Origin: Sipunculus nudus
Taxonomy: Eukaryota; Annelida; Sipuncula; Golfingiida; Sipunculidae
Length of the DNA: 64,000 nt
Direction: 5' to 3'
Assembly: GCA_026874595.1 (NCBI GenBank)
Contig: CM049315.1
Location: 14,907,664 to 14,971,663, forward strand
Shown: positions 35,341 to 48,305 of the stretch, piece by piece
Numbering within the stretch: position 1 is the first letter of the stretch
Layout of the letters: every line of letters begins with the position of its first letter
Made by a program: the position numbers and the translations under genes
Notes under the pieces: generated by a model
Database searches by the model: none
What the model saw: the letters and a program-made list of their open reading frames with translations, nothing else
Told to the model about the DNA's origin: nothing

Positions 35341-38300
35341 GAAGCAATTTTTGTGATAACTCAACATGCTTTATAGGTAATAGGGCCCCTTTAAGAGAGG
35401 AAAATTCCTTCAGAGACGTCTATATAGGGACTATAGTGGAACTGCGTTACCGTATATTGCACGAAAACTCCTGGAACGGGCAGGGCATGCTTTCTGGCAA
35501 TCGCCTAAACGGGCCAGTTAGCTCGAAATGTAGGTAAATCTCCTGAAAAACTGAAATGGAGGACCTTCAAGCATAAAAGAAATAGGGACACCTATAAGGA
35601 TATTAATATTATTAATTATGCAGCCTTATACGAAATAATCCCACAAAAGGAGAAAAAAAAACTTGGTCTTAAAATGCGCACCGACGATACGTGTGGAGAG
35701 TCAAATCAGACCGAAAGCAGGTTATCCTTTTTAGAGAAAAAAAAACAGCTTGTAATCAGTAATATAGATACTGAACGGCAGTCCGTTATGGTTACACTGT
35801 TGTACGCTCTTTTTAGTGTATCTCTTTTCTTCATAAATATCCAAAACTGGTTTAATTGTTTGTAATAGAAGATAAGTTGATGCGCTTACGATAGAAGATA
35901 CGAGGCGGTAATTTAAGCTTTTTAAAATGACAGTTAGTAAGATTGATATCCTAGCGTCTCTCATTCGCCGTTTTCCAAAGAAGTATTAATCAAACATAAT
36001 TAGGGTTCTCTCTGCGAAAAGGCTAGATGTTTTTCGGACATCTCTAATGGTTGGAAACCTGATCGACTTCCCCTCTTCCTTTTAATAAAATTATGCAACT
36101 ACCCTTATAAATGAATCATTTCCTGTTTGTTTTGCGTTGATGGCACTGAGGGAGCTTCCTAAAAGCGGGCATTTGATTACTTAAATAATTTCCTCCGACG
36201 CCCGTTTCATCACAGTTAATATAACAAGGGACTGAAGTAACTTTCAGATTTGAGATCTTTACCATTTTCAAGTAGAACAGGACTAGCTGATAAAAAAACA
36301 AACCTAGCAAATAAAGATTGAACATGTAAATTAGACTCACAAAGAGTTGATGCTTGTGATTTATTATTGTACTAATTAAGATACATCGCCAGAGTAGGCG
36401 CAATAATTAATATAATCCACGTAATAACGCATTTTCTTCCAACATCCGACTTTCCATGTATCGTTTTATTTGATATGGGAAAGATTACGGATGGTTGGTG
36501 GCACGGTTCATTCTTACATTTTTGCAAACATTTTCCCTTTCCCGGACCGAGCTTCATTGTTCGACAACGTTACAGAGAGCTTTCACTACAGCAAAAGGAT
36601 CCTCTATGATCCCTGAGTGACAGATTTTGACTTTTTCATAAACTGGTAAACATGAGTTAAGAAGTTGAATATTTACGTATCATTCCTACAGTATTATGAT
36701 CTTCATTACTATTCCATTGATAAAAATAATACAATTTTACCTCACTAACCAATTGATTACAGAACATCCGACCAGAAGGCAGTGTTAACAGCTATTTATC
36801 CAAAATTTTGTTTTTCTTATCATTTTCAGGTCATTACTTCCCATTAAGACTATTAGTTTAATGACGCAAGGGAATAATAATTGTGAAATCATGCTTCGTT
36901 CGAGCAAATTGTTTCACCAGTCTGTATTCAAGATTCAGTTCCGTGAGAACGTCGAATATAACTAACCACTAAATGTCCACTATACATTGACCATCCTGTG
37001 CTTCACTAGCTGCCTTCTTCAGCAAAGACCTTAGCTACAGGATTTTTAAATAACTTTTCCTTTGTCCTCATTTTGATCAAGGAAGACATTAAACAAAAAT
37101 GTAAAAATATAAAAGATATAACTTAATCAAAGGTTATAACCTTATCAAAAGCATTTTTTTTTTGTCTGTATTTAAGTAATTTAAGCAGGATAATCATTTT
37201 CATTATACTTTCACTTATTTTGTTTATATTTTTCCTTCCATTTGGAATAAGCTCATAACAATAATTATTGCCAGATAATATATTTTAAATAATAAGCTCT
37301 GTAATCTTCTATGACAAATTTATTTATGTAAGCACAACACATTACTTGGAAGATTATATTCCCTTTGAGTGTAATTTTTTTTTATCTTATTTCTCTATAT
37401 AAAAACAACAAAAGTGTTTCAGTAATGCATGATTTTGTCTGTGTTGAAGGATGTGTTCAGCAGGTGGTAGATTTATCTAGATCAAGATTTAATAAAGTTT
37501 AAAAGCCATTCGATTATGCTTGTTTTGACGTGAGACATTTCACAGGAATTTTGCACAGATGTCAGACCCATCACCTGTGCACTCAGCATCCAAATGTTGT
37601 TTGGTATTTTGGCGCAGCAGCTAGCAGCACCTGACAGTAACCACTTAGGCTGGTGGCAAGTGTGGCGGGTTAGCATATCATTTTGAACACTTGTGATATG
37701 AAGCTGTAATGCTAATCACAACTCAGCACATGTTAGCTGCTACATCAATTTATATCCATAAAATCTTTCAAGGACTCTTCAGCTAAACCAACACCATCAT
37801 AAAAGCTAGGACATGAATGCTTTAACTGCACACGGAGCACCTTAAATAAAAAGAGATGCCAACCTCAGCTGAAGTGCCTCTCGCCAGACAAGAGTCTGTT
37901 TTCTTTGGCCTTGAGAGGTTTTAGGAGTTTTGCCATTTTCTGTCACATTGCTATTAGGGAAGATAATTTACTGATTGCGTTAAAGTGCATGTCAGCCGAG
38001 GCATCAGACTTGCAGTGCTACCTACATCACCATGACGCTTGTCATAGGACAAACGTAACGACCAGGTGTAAATCAATTTTTCCCATTATCTAGAAAAACA
38101 AGATTCACGTGAATCAGTTTTTTTCCAACTATGTTGCCATTCAGGAAAGTATACTCTTCCAGCATTTGCTGTTTTTTCAAAATTAATTTTTTTCCCAGAA
38201 AATGGTTATTTTTTTCAGGATGATTTTTAATGATAATTATTTATTTATTTGGATATTTCGTGCACAGATATCAGTCTCCATATGCACCAGGAATATGTAT

Positions 38301-38384
38301 TATTATACATTTTCATTGACAGCAATCACGCGTACTAAAATTGACTAAAATATCAGAATGATACAAAACACCAGACGATAATTA
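35341..38384. other. No gene seen
   Basis: AT-rich spacer between the two ~335-bp unit clusters. Short frames at 35674-35964, 36116-36557 and 37482-37676 show no domain. No repeat recognised by eye. Confidence 0.5.
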
Positions 38385-39740
38385 TTAAAACAAATGGCCC
38401 ACGTGTCATGACGCTCAGCTGATTGACTAGTTGGTTTTGGCTATAGTGTGATACTTGATGCATTTTTGGGTTTGGTACTGGTTGTCCCCAAGGGCAGTGT
38501 ACAAAAGCCTCATTTAACCAAATGAGGTCATGGTGACCTTATTTCCCATGTGGAGGTAGATGATGGGTAGGGGTCACTAGGTGCAATATTGTTAAGATTC
38601 AGCACCAATGATGATGAAACAAGTCATGATTAAACTGTTGCTACTATATTTAATAGTCAGAATGACTAACACTCAACAACAGCTTGTAGAAAATGGGTTA
38701 CTGTGACTTTATTTAAGGTTTCCAAGGAGATTTTTCCAGGACTTCACTCGTTATGTCAGGACTTCAGTCATTATGTCAGGAGTTTCTAGGTCCAATGATC
38801 ATCATTTGTGCCTTGTAGCACATCCAAGTTTCCGACCACTACCTATATATGAAACCGTTCACAGTGAGATCTGACAACCAGACACCACTGCTGAAATGTT
38901 GCATTCTCATGAAATAACCTACAGGTAAAAATGTGTGATAAATAGAAACAAGCTTGACATTATGGCTTCACATTGATTCATATTTTTAAGAACATGACTG
39001 CAGATTTTGTTCAAAAATTTTCAGGGTGACAGGAATATATTTCTGTATAAAACACATTACCTGATAGTCAAGAGCAAAACATGATCCTATAGCTCGGAGA
39101 ATATCGGTAACAGAGACCAAATTTCAGGTTTCTAAGGATATTTTTCATTGACCTCCCTAGATATCGAGTTGGAAGATGCTAGGTCGTACGGTTACGATTT
39201 GTGCCCCTGTTAACGGACGGCCGCTTCACAAAAAAGACCCAAAAAGAAAAAAAATGTGTAAAAATAAAAAGATACGGGTGGTGGCACTAGTCAGCAGGAA
39301 CTAATAAAACACCCCATTATCAATATGCATGCAAACAATTATGACGATCAATGCATTAGTTATTCAGATATTTGACCTTTTGTATCAAATTGTTAATTAT
39401 CCTGGAGGTTCTTACGAGCCCCTTAGCTGTAAGGATATGGGAAACAGAAACCTAATTTTAGGTTTCCAAATAGATTTTTCATTGACCTCTATGGATGTTA
39501 AGGAAGAAGTTTCTCGGTCTAATGGTTACGATTAATGTACTTTTAATGGACGACCGCTTCATTTGAAGGTCTCTAAAATTGAGAAAAAAGTGCGTAAAAT
39601 TCCAAAACTTACAGGTGGCAGCACCAGTCTGCAGGAACTTATCAAATACATCATGATCCGTATGCATGCAAATAATCATGACTATCAATGCGTCAGTTAT
39701 TCAGATACTGGAGCTTTCGTAATAAATTTTGAGGTCTTAA
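38385..39740 (+). repeat. ~335-bp unit array, cluster 2, with leader
   Basis: The leader at 38388-38430 (gtcatgacgctcagctgatt) matches that of cluster 1. Units are recognisable near 38690 (diverged), 39086 and 39419; the last two are 333 bp apart and continue through ggtggcaccagtctgcaggaact and a catgcaaa.aat.atga segment to about 39740. Orientation is the same as cluster 1, about 4 kb away. Overall divergence between units looks substantial. Confidence 0.8.
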
Positions 39741-40248
39741 AACGTTCACTTTAAATCGATTCCTAGACTGTCCAGATTTATAACTAATGTGTTTATTCTT
39801 AAGCCAAAACCTGCTTTACTGCCAATCCTTATATGGGCGTTCCCTGGTACAGAGTCAACGAGGTGTCATAATTAAAGATTCCCGCCGTTATATGTTTTAA
39901 AATTACCTCTGACCGATATGGGTGTGTTTCCCTGAATCTTTGGGCGCCGCAGGGACAAGGGTTTGGCCAGCTACCCTGCTACTGTTGTCAGGAAAAGGAA
40001 TTGTTCTGATGGTGGGATATCCCTCAAAGAAACGGACCACTCGGTAAAGGTAAAGCTTCGGTATCACTGTTTGAAAGTCTCATCCCACACTTTGCTGGTG
40101 TCGAATGTTAACAGTTTTTGCTGGATACACAATGCGGTATCACGCTCTCTTTGGTCTGACTACAATTCTTTGATCTGTTCGAACCCAAAAAATCTTGCTA
40201 TACAAAGCAGCGGTTACACGAGAGAAGATCTGGGACGACTGTGAGGGT
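39741..40248. other. No gene supported
   Basis: A 93-codon open frame at 39963-40244 sits here but has no motif and runs up to the dispersed repeat. Nothing else recognised. Confidence 0.45.
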
Positions 40249-40655
40249 ACCCGTGACAAACTGACTCAGTAGGCAATGAAAATTGGGCTGGTAAGCCTAC
40301 TTGAGTCGTGATACAAGCAGTATTGAGGAATGCATCGCATTGGTCTTCCATCATGTTGCATTCATATTGTTGTAAACAGCAAATAATCTTAACATTATGC
40401 TACGAATGATCCAGTAATGCAAGAGAACACAACCCAAACTGAAACCCCGTCTCTTTGGTAACGAGTCATTTCCTGTATCGCGTACATGTTGACTGCACCA
40501 AGAAACCCTATGCGAGCCATGCTTGTATTCATGCGGTCAGAAATTCAACAAACATGCGGAGGTGTTAACCAAAATGCTGAGTTAGAATGGAACTTTTCTC
40601 GTTCATGTATTGGTGTTGTTAGAAAGTACACTAAAAATGCAAACGATTTGTTTGT
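40249..40655 (-). repeat. Dispersed ~410-bp repeat, copy A (inverted relative to copy B)
   Basis: The reverse complement of this segment aligns along its length with 53610-54016. Shared blocks include gcctactgagtc, agtaggcttaccagccca, atgaatgcaac.tgatg.aaga, gatacaggaaatgac and gcatgtttgttgaattt. Divergence is appreciable, with several indels. Similarity ends abruptly at both sides. The superfamily is unknown; no terminal repeats were seen. Confidence 0.8.
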
Positions 40656-42139
40656 TAATATGTCAATTGACAGTGTACGTGTAGGTTAGGAGACGTTGTC
40701 AGAAAAGACGAAAATGTTTGCATCGTCATGTGGCCGTTTAATGCGTTCCTCAGACCTAGATGTAACGGCACCCTGGCAGTCCAATAATCTGGTCGTGATG
40801 TCAATGGGCCGATATGGCGCTACTGTGAGGAGCCTGTTGGTGTCTGATTACAGTTTTTAATTTCACAGGACCTTCAGTTAATATCCAAAGTACCTGTTAA
40901 TTCTGCCTTTGAATTTTTCTCAATATTCCGAATAAATATATTAAAATATATTACATTTATAAATGTTCCAATCATGCAAAGCCTTCGTAATCTAGTTCTA
41001 TTTTACAACCATATAAGTCAGATATTTACTAGAAGTTGAATTGAATAATAATTCCAAATAAAATTCAAGTTCCTAAAACACGAACACGGGCAGATATTTT
41101 GAAACTACGTGAGAATATTTTTTAGGAATGAATTTACAAATCTTTGGTATTGTTTTTGACAAAGATCCCCGTTTATCGATGCTTGTTTTCTTCTGCCTGC
41201 TATTTAAGATTTAGTAATTATCTAACACGACTATAGTGTTTTAACCTAATGATTGTTTTCCTGTGTCAGTTAGACTGTCAGCTTGTCACTGGGTGACTAT
41301 TGATGAATTATCTCAAATAAACGTAAAATAACTTGAGTACATTTGTCTCTACATAATGGTATTCTAAACAGTTGCATTACCCTGACTGACTAATGGCAAT
41401 TTCTTGTTACCGGTAGCGCTAATAGGATTCAAAAGTTCCAGTAGCTTTGAAGAAGCCTGAACTTTGCCACCTGTACAAAGAAAGAGGCAATTCTATAATA
41501 TAATTGACTCATTTACCTAATTGGGTCCATTTGATGTGGGCGGTGGATTACGGCATTGTTTTAAGTTTGCCCGTTTACAGAAGAAGCCCCGGAAACTTCA
41601 GTGAAGAATGCCGTGTTAGCGAATTTACGTAAATTCCTGTCCCTTTTTATAATCACATATGGAACAACAGGAAACGAACAGCAACGTTATAAAAGTGCTT
41701 CCTTTGTAAATCTTCACTAATGACGTTTTGATCAATCTTCTCCAACAAATGGATCCAAGTAGCATGTCACATTTTGGTCATTTAGTGATATTTTATCATT
41801 CTTTTTCATTTTTTCCTTCAAATTAAGTTAATCTTGTAGGGTACGTTTTGCGCTCATGGGTAGACACAATTCCTGCAGGCGAGTTCTACGGGTTATCATA
41901 ATAAGAAGAACAAAACCATTTCCGACCTTTATTCTTGGTATAACATGTAATAAATGATGACATCCGAAGTCCTTCATTTATAAACATGGTGGATGATGAG
42001 GAAAGTAATATGAGAATAATATACTTTATTTCGTCTCTAAAGTAAGGCTGAATGTATTTTCATGACATTGTTTTCTTACAAATATCCTAACAAAGCAATG
42101 GATCCGATTCAGACATCAATCATTATTTAATATAATGTC

Positions 42140-42143
<4 letters not shown>
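40656..42143. other. No gene seen
   Basis: AT-rich. A weak tRNA-like phrase occurs at 41850-41890 but its boxes are poor. No coding signal. Confidence 0.5.

Positions 42144-42196
<53 letters not shown>
42144..42196. repeat. (AT)n microsatellite
   Basis: About 53 bp of pure AT dinucleotides, directly upstream of a SINE-like insert. Confidence 0.95.
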
Positions 42197-42200
<4 letters not shown>

Positions 42201-42221
42201 TTATATAAAGAACATAATGTC

Positions 42222-42410
42222 GGGAGGCGCAGTCGTAAGGGCACTAGACTTATTATCACAAGGTTCAGGTTTGCGCCCAGTTCAGACCGAGAAATGCTAC
42301 ATGAATGAACAAGCCTGAAAGTTTAGAAAGACAAAGTTTAAACTGTAATGAGACTGGTTAGATGGTGTTATCTGATTACAGGGCCAACTTTTACCTTTTT
42401 TATTTAGCCG
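42222..42410 (+). mobile_element. Degenerate tRNA-derived SINE-like insert
   Basis: The head ggaggcgcagtcgtaagggc, continuing into actagacttat.atcacaagg, resembles the A-box half of a tRNA-derived SINE. The B-box region, ggttcaggtttgcgcc, is a poor match to GGTTCGANTCC. The downstream body is unlike that of the SINE at 14643. The 3' end and any target duplication are unclear, so the end coordinate is approximate. Confidence 0.45.
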
Positions 42411-43150
42411 CGTTAAATTTATAATTGGTGATTTAGGACTGGACCTTGCAGTTGCGGGCAAAAAATATTAAAGGACCTAACAAAAATTTGATTTTTGATA
42501 AATTTATTGATAAAAATGAGGTTGGGAAAACAAGCCACTGGCTATTTTAATTCCTCTCCTCACTTAAACAGCTTTGTGAAACATGAATGAACTTTTAATG
42601 CCTTTATTGAATTTATCATGTAGCCCATTTTATAAATCAATCATGATAAATTATGACACTGTTGGAAACATTTCTGGAAATTGTACTCGGGCATGATATC
42701 TTTTTTGTCATAATAATCTTATTACCACACCTTTGTTTATTGTTAGCATACCTTTAGATAACGTTATTTCACAATCTGTTATTAGTATTTGATTAAAGAA
42801 GGAAATTAAAGCTGTATGTCAGAGTTACCTCAAGAGACGATCCAGGGTCACAATTCATTGAATTTTTTTTGTTGTTGCAAAAAATGGCTATACGGCCGCC
42901 CTGTCTGTAATATTAAGTCGCGTTTTCCATAAAAGGCCTTTTTAAGCAGTTTCATATAAACAGATGGTGAGCTAGGGACCAAAAGGAAATATCTTTGACC
43001 TTTCACATGTTTGGGCTCGAGATCATAATCCAAAATTAACTTCTCATCATGAGATACATAATGACCAGGGATTGCTCTGGAATACATTCACTAACCAACA
43101 AGGGAAGAATTCCTGATTCGAAAAGCAAAAATACCTTTAACCTACTCTTA
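42411..43150. other. No gene seen
   Basis: AT-rich. A 79-codon minus frame at 42848-43087 has no recognisable motif. Confidence 0.5.
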
Positions 43151-43154
43151 TTAA

Positions 43155-43310
43155 ATAACAGGTCGAATTTTGCTCATTGGCTCTATTTAGTCCTCTGTGG
43201 TCTTGTTTTCGTTTTGCTGGCAATGGATACATAGCTACGATTAAATAGTCTGAATGTAATAATAGGTCGATAAGCCGGGAAGGCAGAGGAAGTAAAATTC
43301 GACCTATTAT
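43155..43310. mobile_element. 156-bp MITE with TTAA duplication
   Basis: The ends are 17-bp inverted repeats matching at 16 positions: ATAACAGGTCGAATTTT (43155-43171) and AAAATTCGACCTATTAT (43294-43310). TTAA flanks both ends (43151-43154 and 43311-43314). A third copy of the terminal core, aataataggtcga, lies inside in direct orientation at 43258-43270. TTAA target sites are typical of piggyBac and Kolobok elements; the termini do not decide between them. TTAA is itself a palindrome of the kind that could extend the inverted repeat, which is a caveat. Confidence 0.7.
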
Positions 43311-43314
43311 TTAA

Positions 43315-45516
43315 AAAGAATACGTTTAACCATGTGCGTCAAGGGGAGGGGGTCCCCAAAAAGAAAAATCAGAATTTTCTTTTTTAAATGCTCCTAACGG
43401 ACATTCGTCTGTTTTTAATTTTTATTTTTATTAAGAAGTATCATGTTTACTGATAGATAGCTCTCTTATCAAAGTAACGTCGCCACATGTTACCTGCTGG
43501 TCTTTGTTATTATGTAATTGAAATGAATTAATTTGAATCCAGGAAGTTGGATGAAAAAAAACGCATAAAATCCAACCTGCCTGCTTGTAAGGGCATTGGA
43601 AAGGAAATGGATCCGCTCATGACATGCAGTATTTTATATTTAGCGACGCGTACTTGAGAAAATTTATCACTGTGATTGCTGTGGCTTGTGACAGTTAAAT
43701 GACAGGAACTTAATTATGATCGAGTGGTTTATTAAAGTTTGAAGCTGTGGTAAACAATATATTTTCTTATGTTCATCCATGAATCATTGAAAACCTCATT
43801 TTTTTGTTTCTGAATTTATTCGCTGGGTCTGACGATGCTGTCACCAAGATCATCAAGTACTTATCAGATTTGCAAAACTGTAGCTAAACATGAACACAAA
43901 AGGAAACAGAAAAGCTGCGTTCTGGTGTATTTTACTCGCAATGGATAGGACTTTTGGTAATCATAATAAAGTTTAGTCATATGTTGCGAAATACAAAAGT
44001 AACCTGTGAGGCTAAAATCAAATAATATGCGTCTCAGTCCGTTGTTCCTGCAATATATAAGTAAACATAGGCGATTTTCTACTTTATACTAAGAGTTCAT
44101 CCACTCCTTCTATCTTACATTCACTAAATCTTTCACTGATTCATTCGTTCATCCACTCTTCCTACCTCGTATTTACCTACGCACTCCTTCACATACTCAT
44201 TTATTTAGCGACTGTCAGACATCCTTTCAATCACCTAAACACAGCCCTTAATATCATCATCAAATTATTTTACAACCTCTTCCTGCGGGTATTTTAGTCA
44301 GAATGGATGACCACACAAAGTCAGATAATGACTAGAAGAACCTTGGAATGCCAGACGTGGCGGTCGGTCTGTCTGCCTATCCCCGGCGGCGGTATGTTCA
44401 CGCAAAATTCGTGTCTCCCTTGTTTTAACAAAGTTTCTCTGAATTCCAACTGATCACTGCCTTAGAACATGGAGGAGACGGGAAAGGTCCACTATGAGGT
44501 GAACTTATCTGGTTTTATGTAAGATGAAAAAAGGAAATTATATGTCTTTATATCCAGTCCTAAAATTAACCTTAACACTTACTCCAAACGCCCGATGAAA
44601 TTAACGCCCAATGCAATTAACGATAATTATTTTTTATGTTGTAACAAAAATGCGAACAGATTTAAGGCCATTTGAATATCTTTCAGGGCATGCCTAAAAA
44701 ACAAAGGTCATATTTCCATAACATTGCAAACACGTGCATATTATTTTGGTCAAATTTAGGACTAAACACGGGGTTGCATTAAAATATAGGTTTCTTTAAA
44801 ATAAAAAAAATAAAAGGACTTGAACCAGTATAAAACGTGTTGTGGGGCAAGCTTGAATGAGATTCATTCATATAATGGATTTCACTCGAGCAATCTTTAA
44901 AAGAACGATAGCCCCATATATGTCTGTCGAATGCACGATGGCGGGGCAAATTTGATATTAAAATTGGCAATATGAAGAATACAATATCCTCCAGTCAAGC
45001 GGTTTCAGCACTTCCAGCACATCAGTTTCCGTCGGCTGGACCAGTTTTGAAGTTCCCAAGCAAAGGTTTAGCTTATTTGAGCAATTAGTTTCCACCAAGT
45101 TGTCAATCGATTCGTGGATGATGCTTCACTTTTCTTTCTCAGAATGTATATTTGTGAAAGTGCCGATCCTTTGTTTTATCACACAATCATTCTACTGGAA
45201 CGGACCCCTAGTAATATTTTGACGAAAACGCTTAAAGTAAACCAGGAGAAGTCATATTATAACTTTTATTGATAAGTCCATATTTAGATGGATTTAATTT
45301 GGCTAAACCGATTACCGATCGCTCTGATAACCGAACAAGTCGCAGTATCTGTGACCTAGTACAGCAGGAAGAGCATGTTAAACGTCAGTTATTGATTTCT
45401 ACGATGTTGAACATGACACAATAAGAACAGGTTTTGAAATAATTAAAGGAAATATTTGCAATTATTTGTTGATTTGTTTTGCTGCAATGCCAGTAATTAA
45501 AATAATATTAACAACA
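43315..45516. other. No gene seen; pyrimidine-rich patch at 44093-44215
   Basis: Between 44093 and 44215 words such as ttcatccactc, attcact, cattcgttcatcc recur, giving a degenerate TTCA/CACTC-type low-complexity patch. The rest is AT-rich with no gene or clear repeat. Confidence 0.45.
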
Positions 45517-45553
<37 letters not shown>

Positions 45554-45560
45554 TAATAAT
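45517..45560. repeat. (AAT)n microsatellite
   Basis: About 14 AAT units with one C interruption near 45551. Confidence 0.95.
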
Positions 45561-48206
45561 GAATTAATTTTAAAATATGTTGACACATAAAAGTAGAACA
45601 ATGAATGGTAAAATGAACAATGTAAAATCACCAACGAATGTACATGTCACACAAATATCAATATTTTATCCTTTAAATTTTCGCAAAGTTCGGCCCGATT
45701 ATCAGTAATAACTCTTCTAATAACATTGTTGGCGAAAACTCAACCAGATAGAAAGATCATTCAACGGGAATTTTCACGCTTGTTTATGGATACATGACAG
45801 AGGGGGAAAAATTTTGTTCTAGATGCACCATTCACTTTAGTACTCTCCTAAAATGTGGTCATGCAAAATAGTTAATATTTTAACGTTTTCTGTGGAGGTG
45901 TTGAAGAATTCCCTTTTGTGAAAATGATACGTGCTTTGAATGTCCAGTAAGCATCTATTTGAGCCATTTGGGCAAAAAGCAGTTTAGTTACCAGAACACG
46001 TACTATGGCAGCTCTGGCACTTCTCTGGTATATCAGTAAGCGCAATTTTCTTGCTTGTTTTCTTGGCAGCTTTGTGTCAATGTGCAAAAATAACCAGGAA
46101 TAAAGTAACAAGGAAAAGTCTGAAGAAGTCTTTGAAGATAAAGCTTTGAAGTTCTGTTACGGAAACGTTTCTTTCTGCTTTGAGAAAACCGGTGTAAGGG
46201 ATTTTAGCAGAAAACGAAAGGGATAATCAAAGTTGTTGCAGAGTTTGTAAAATAATAAACGGAAAATATGCCGAAAAGTGCCTTAGTTTGAATCCGAAGG
46301 CAAAATTTTGTAGACTTGTTAAAATTTGTCCCCACTGTTTATCAGTATAAGAAGTAAGGGATTAGAAGTGTTTTTTTAGAGTGATATCGTTTAAGCATTC
46401 TTATAAACACCCAGTGTGAATGAAATGGCAGATGCAGGCTCTACGGTTGTGTCGTCTTGAACCAAAACACGCTTTATCGGAAGTGTGAAACACGTCCTGT
46501 AGCCTACATTTATTAGTTTATTTTACCACTTACAAAGCTCACCTCTAAAGATGTGAACGACCAGGTTCTTTGAAATTCAGACCGACTGGATGAAACACTC
46601 TCATACGTGCGCTCAAAAAACTGAATAACACATATTTTAACAAAAAAATCAATTTATGAGATATGGAGTCAATATATATGAAGAGACGCCCTATATGTAC
46701 AAGCACTGATGATTACAAACGTCCGCTAATTAACAAAGAAATAAGCACCAAGTCCGTTAGACACACTTCACAGAGCAGTCCCTTTGTTTAAACCTCTCCT
46801 GATCACATGAATATTGCGCACAGATGGCATCGGAATTTGCACTGGTCGTCTCTCAGCTCTCTCGCGTTGTGTACATAGTACAATCAGTCAAATCACTTTT
46901 ACCCGGAGCCCCGAACACCAACAGTCCTTTTCTGGAGTATACTCGTTTATCTCTCGAGGTACAGTTCACGCAACAGGCACAGAATATTCTATTTTGACTT
47001 ATAATCAATATCTTCACGGCTGATGTCTCCTGGAATCATCCACATCTAGATAGCAGAATATGCTATCACAAAGCCATATCCAGTACCTCTACATCTACGC
47101 GTATAAATAAAATCCTCGGCCTGTTCCTGATAGCGATAGCAACTGGTATAATCGCCAGATTACCAATCCGTCGGATACTCGCTCTGAAGTACGTTACAGA
47201 GAAATCATCGTGATCTTCCTCAGACATCGACTAAATACGCTTGCAGATATCAAATCTCAGCTGTCTAGATTCTTGATGACACAGACCTAAACCTAGACTG
47301 CAGGTATCGTCAGGCTATGCCATCCTGGCACGCTGATCGGGCAAATGTCGGACATCCCATTCATGACAACCTATATGTGATTCCTGACGTCACAAGCCTG
47401 ACCGTCCTCCGGCCAATTACCACTCCCTATTGTGCCCACCGTCAATAACAACATGTATTCTAATATGGACACGTCCCGAGAAATAAAACCGTGAGTAAAC
47501 TAATCTATACAGGTGTTATTCCTTTGAAATCTTTAACAAACACTCGTTACTATAGAGACCGCCAAACATAGACGGCTCCGACGGAATTGAACTGTACTGA
47601 AATTAACATCAAACGAGACACATGTGATCTCTTACCAAATTCCTCACGCTAATATCTAAACATGATACTCAGTATTAATGTAAAATAAATTATCAAAACA
47701 ATCATTTGGCTATAGTCCCTACTTGATTATGCAATACAATGACTAAGTCACAGTTCTCTGGTGATATTATCTTATAAACGGTCTCGTAGAGGAACTATCT
47801 CGGTTTCCATTGTCGTCTTAATTAAGCACATGCCATACAATGCATGCGTGTGTGACTTACCTGTGTCATAAATCATAACATGGTCACACTTCTTATTTGT
47901 TTGTGTGTCATCTGCTAATTGAAGTTTCTCTGTATATTGTTAGAATATTGAATTAATGTAAGGGATTAGATGACAGCTAGTTAAACATAAATGTCTCTGA
48001 ATCACGTTCTCGGCTCCCATGGTTTCCGTCTTGGCCCCCCATCTTGATTCCTATGTAAGTCATGTGCGATTGTGAACACAGTAAGTGCAAATGAACATTG
48101 TGGTTTTTGTCATTTATTAAAGTAGCTAGCTCATATGAACCTGTGGAACAACTCCGTAATAACTGGTATCAACTCCGATTGCCTCGAGATCATTATGGTC
48201 TTTTTA
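45561..48206. other. No gene seen; GC-richer stretch 46800-47600
   Basis: The stretch 46800-47600 has more GC and less homopolymer than its neighbours and could be an old insertion such as an LTR, but I found no matching ends, TATA-poly(A) pair or frame. Nothing else recognised. Confidence 0.4.
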
Positions 48207-48305
48207 CGAAGAGTCGGACGGGATGTCTCGTATCAAGTTCGTAATATATTCCGTTTGTTCGAAGAAACTGGAACCAGAGAACGGCCGAATAAAGCAAATT
48301 CTGGA
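48207..48305 (+). pseudogene. Possible Tc1/mariner-type helix-turn-helix relic
   Basis: Within an 80-codon frame (48135-48377), the segment reading VRNIFRLFEETGTRERP resembles the second helix-turn-helix of Tc1-like transposases, where the pattern is V..I..R..ETG....RP..G. The expected GRPR hook just after is replaced, and no catalytic DDE/D region follows in any frame. No terminal inverted repeats were found. If real it is a very short relic; a chance resemblance is quite possible. Confidence 0.25.

Noticed and set aside
41850-41905. tRNA or SINE head (gcgctcatgggtagacac)
   Set aside because: The B-box candidate gagttctacgg is poor and no body, tail or duplication was found.
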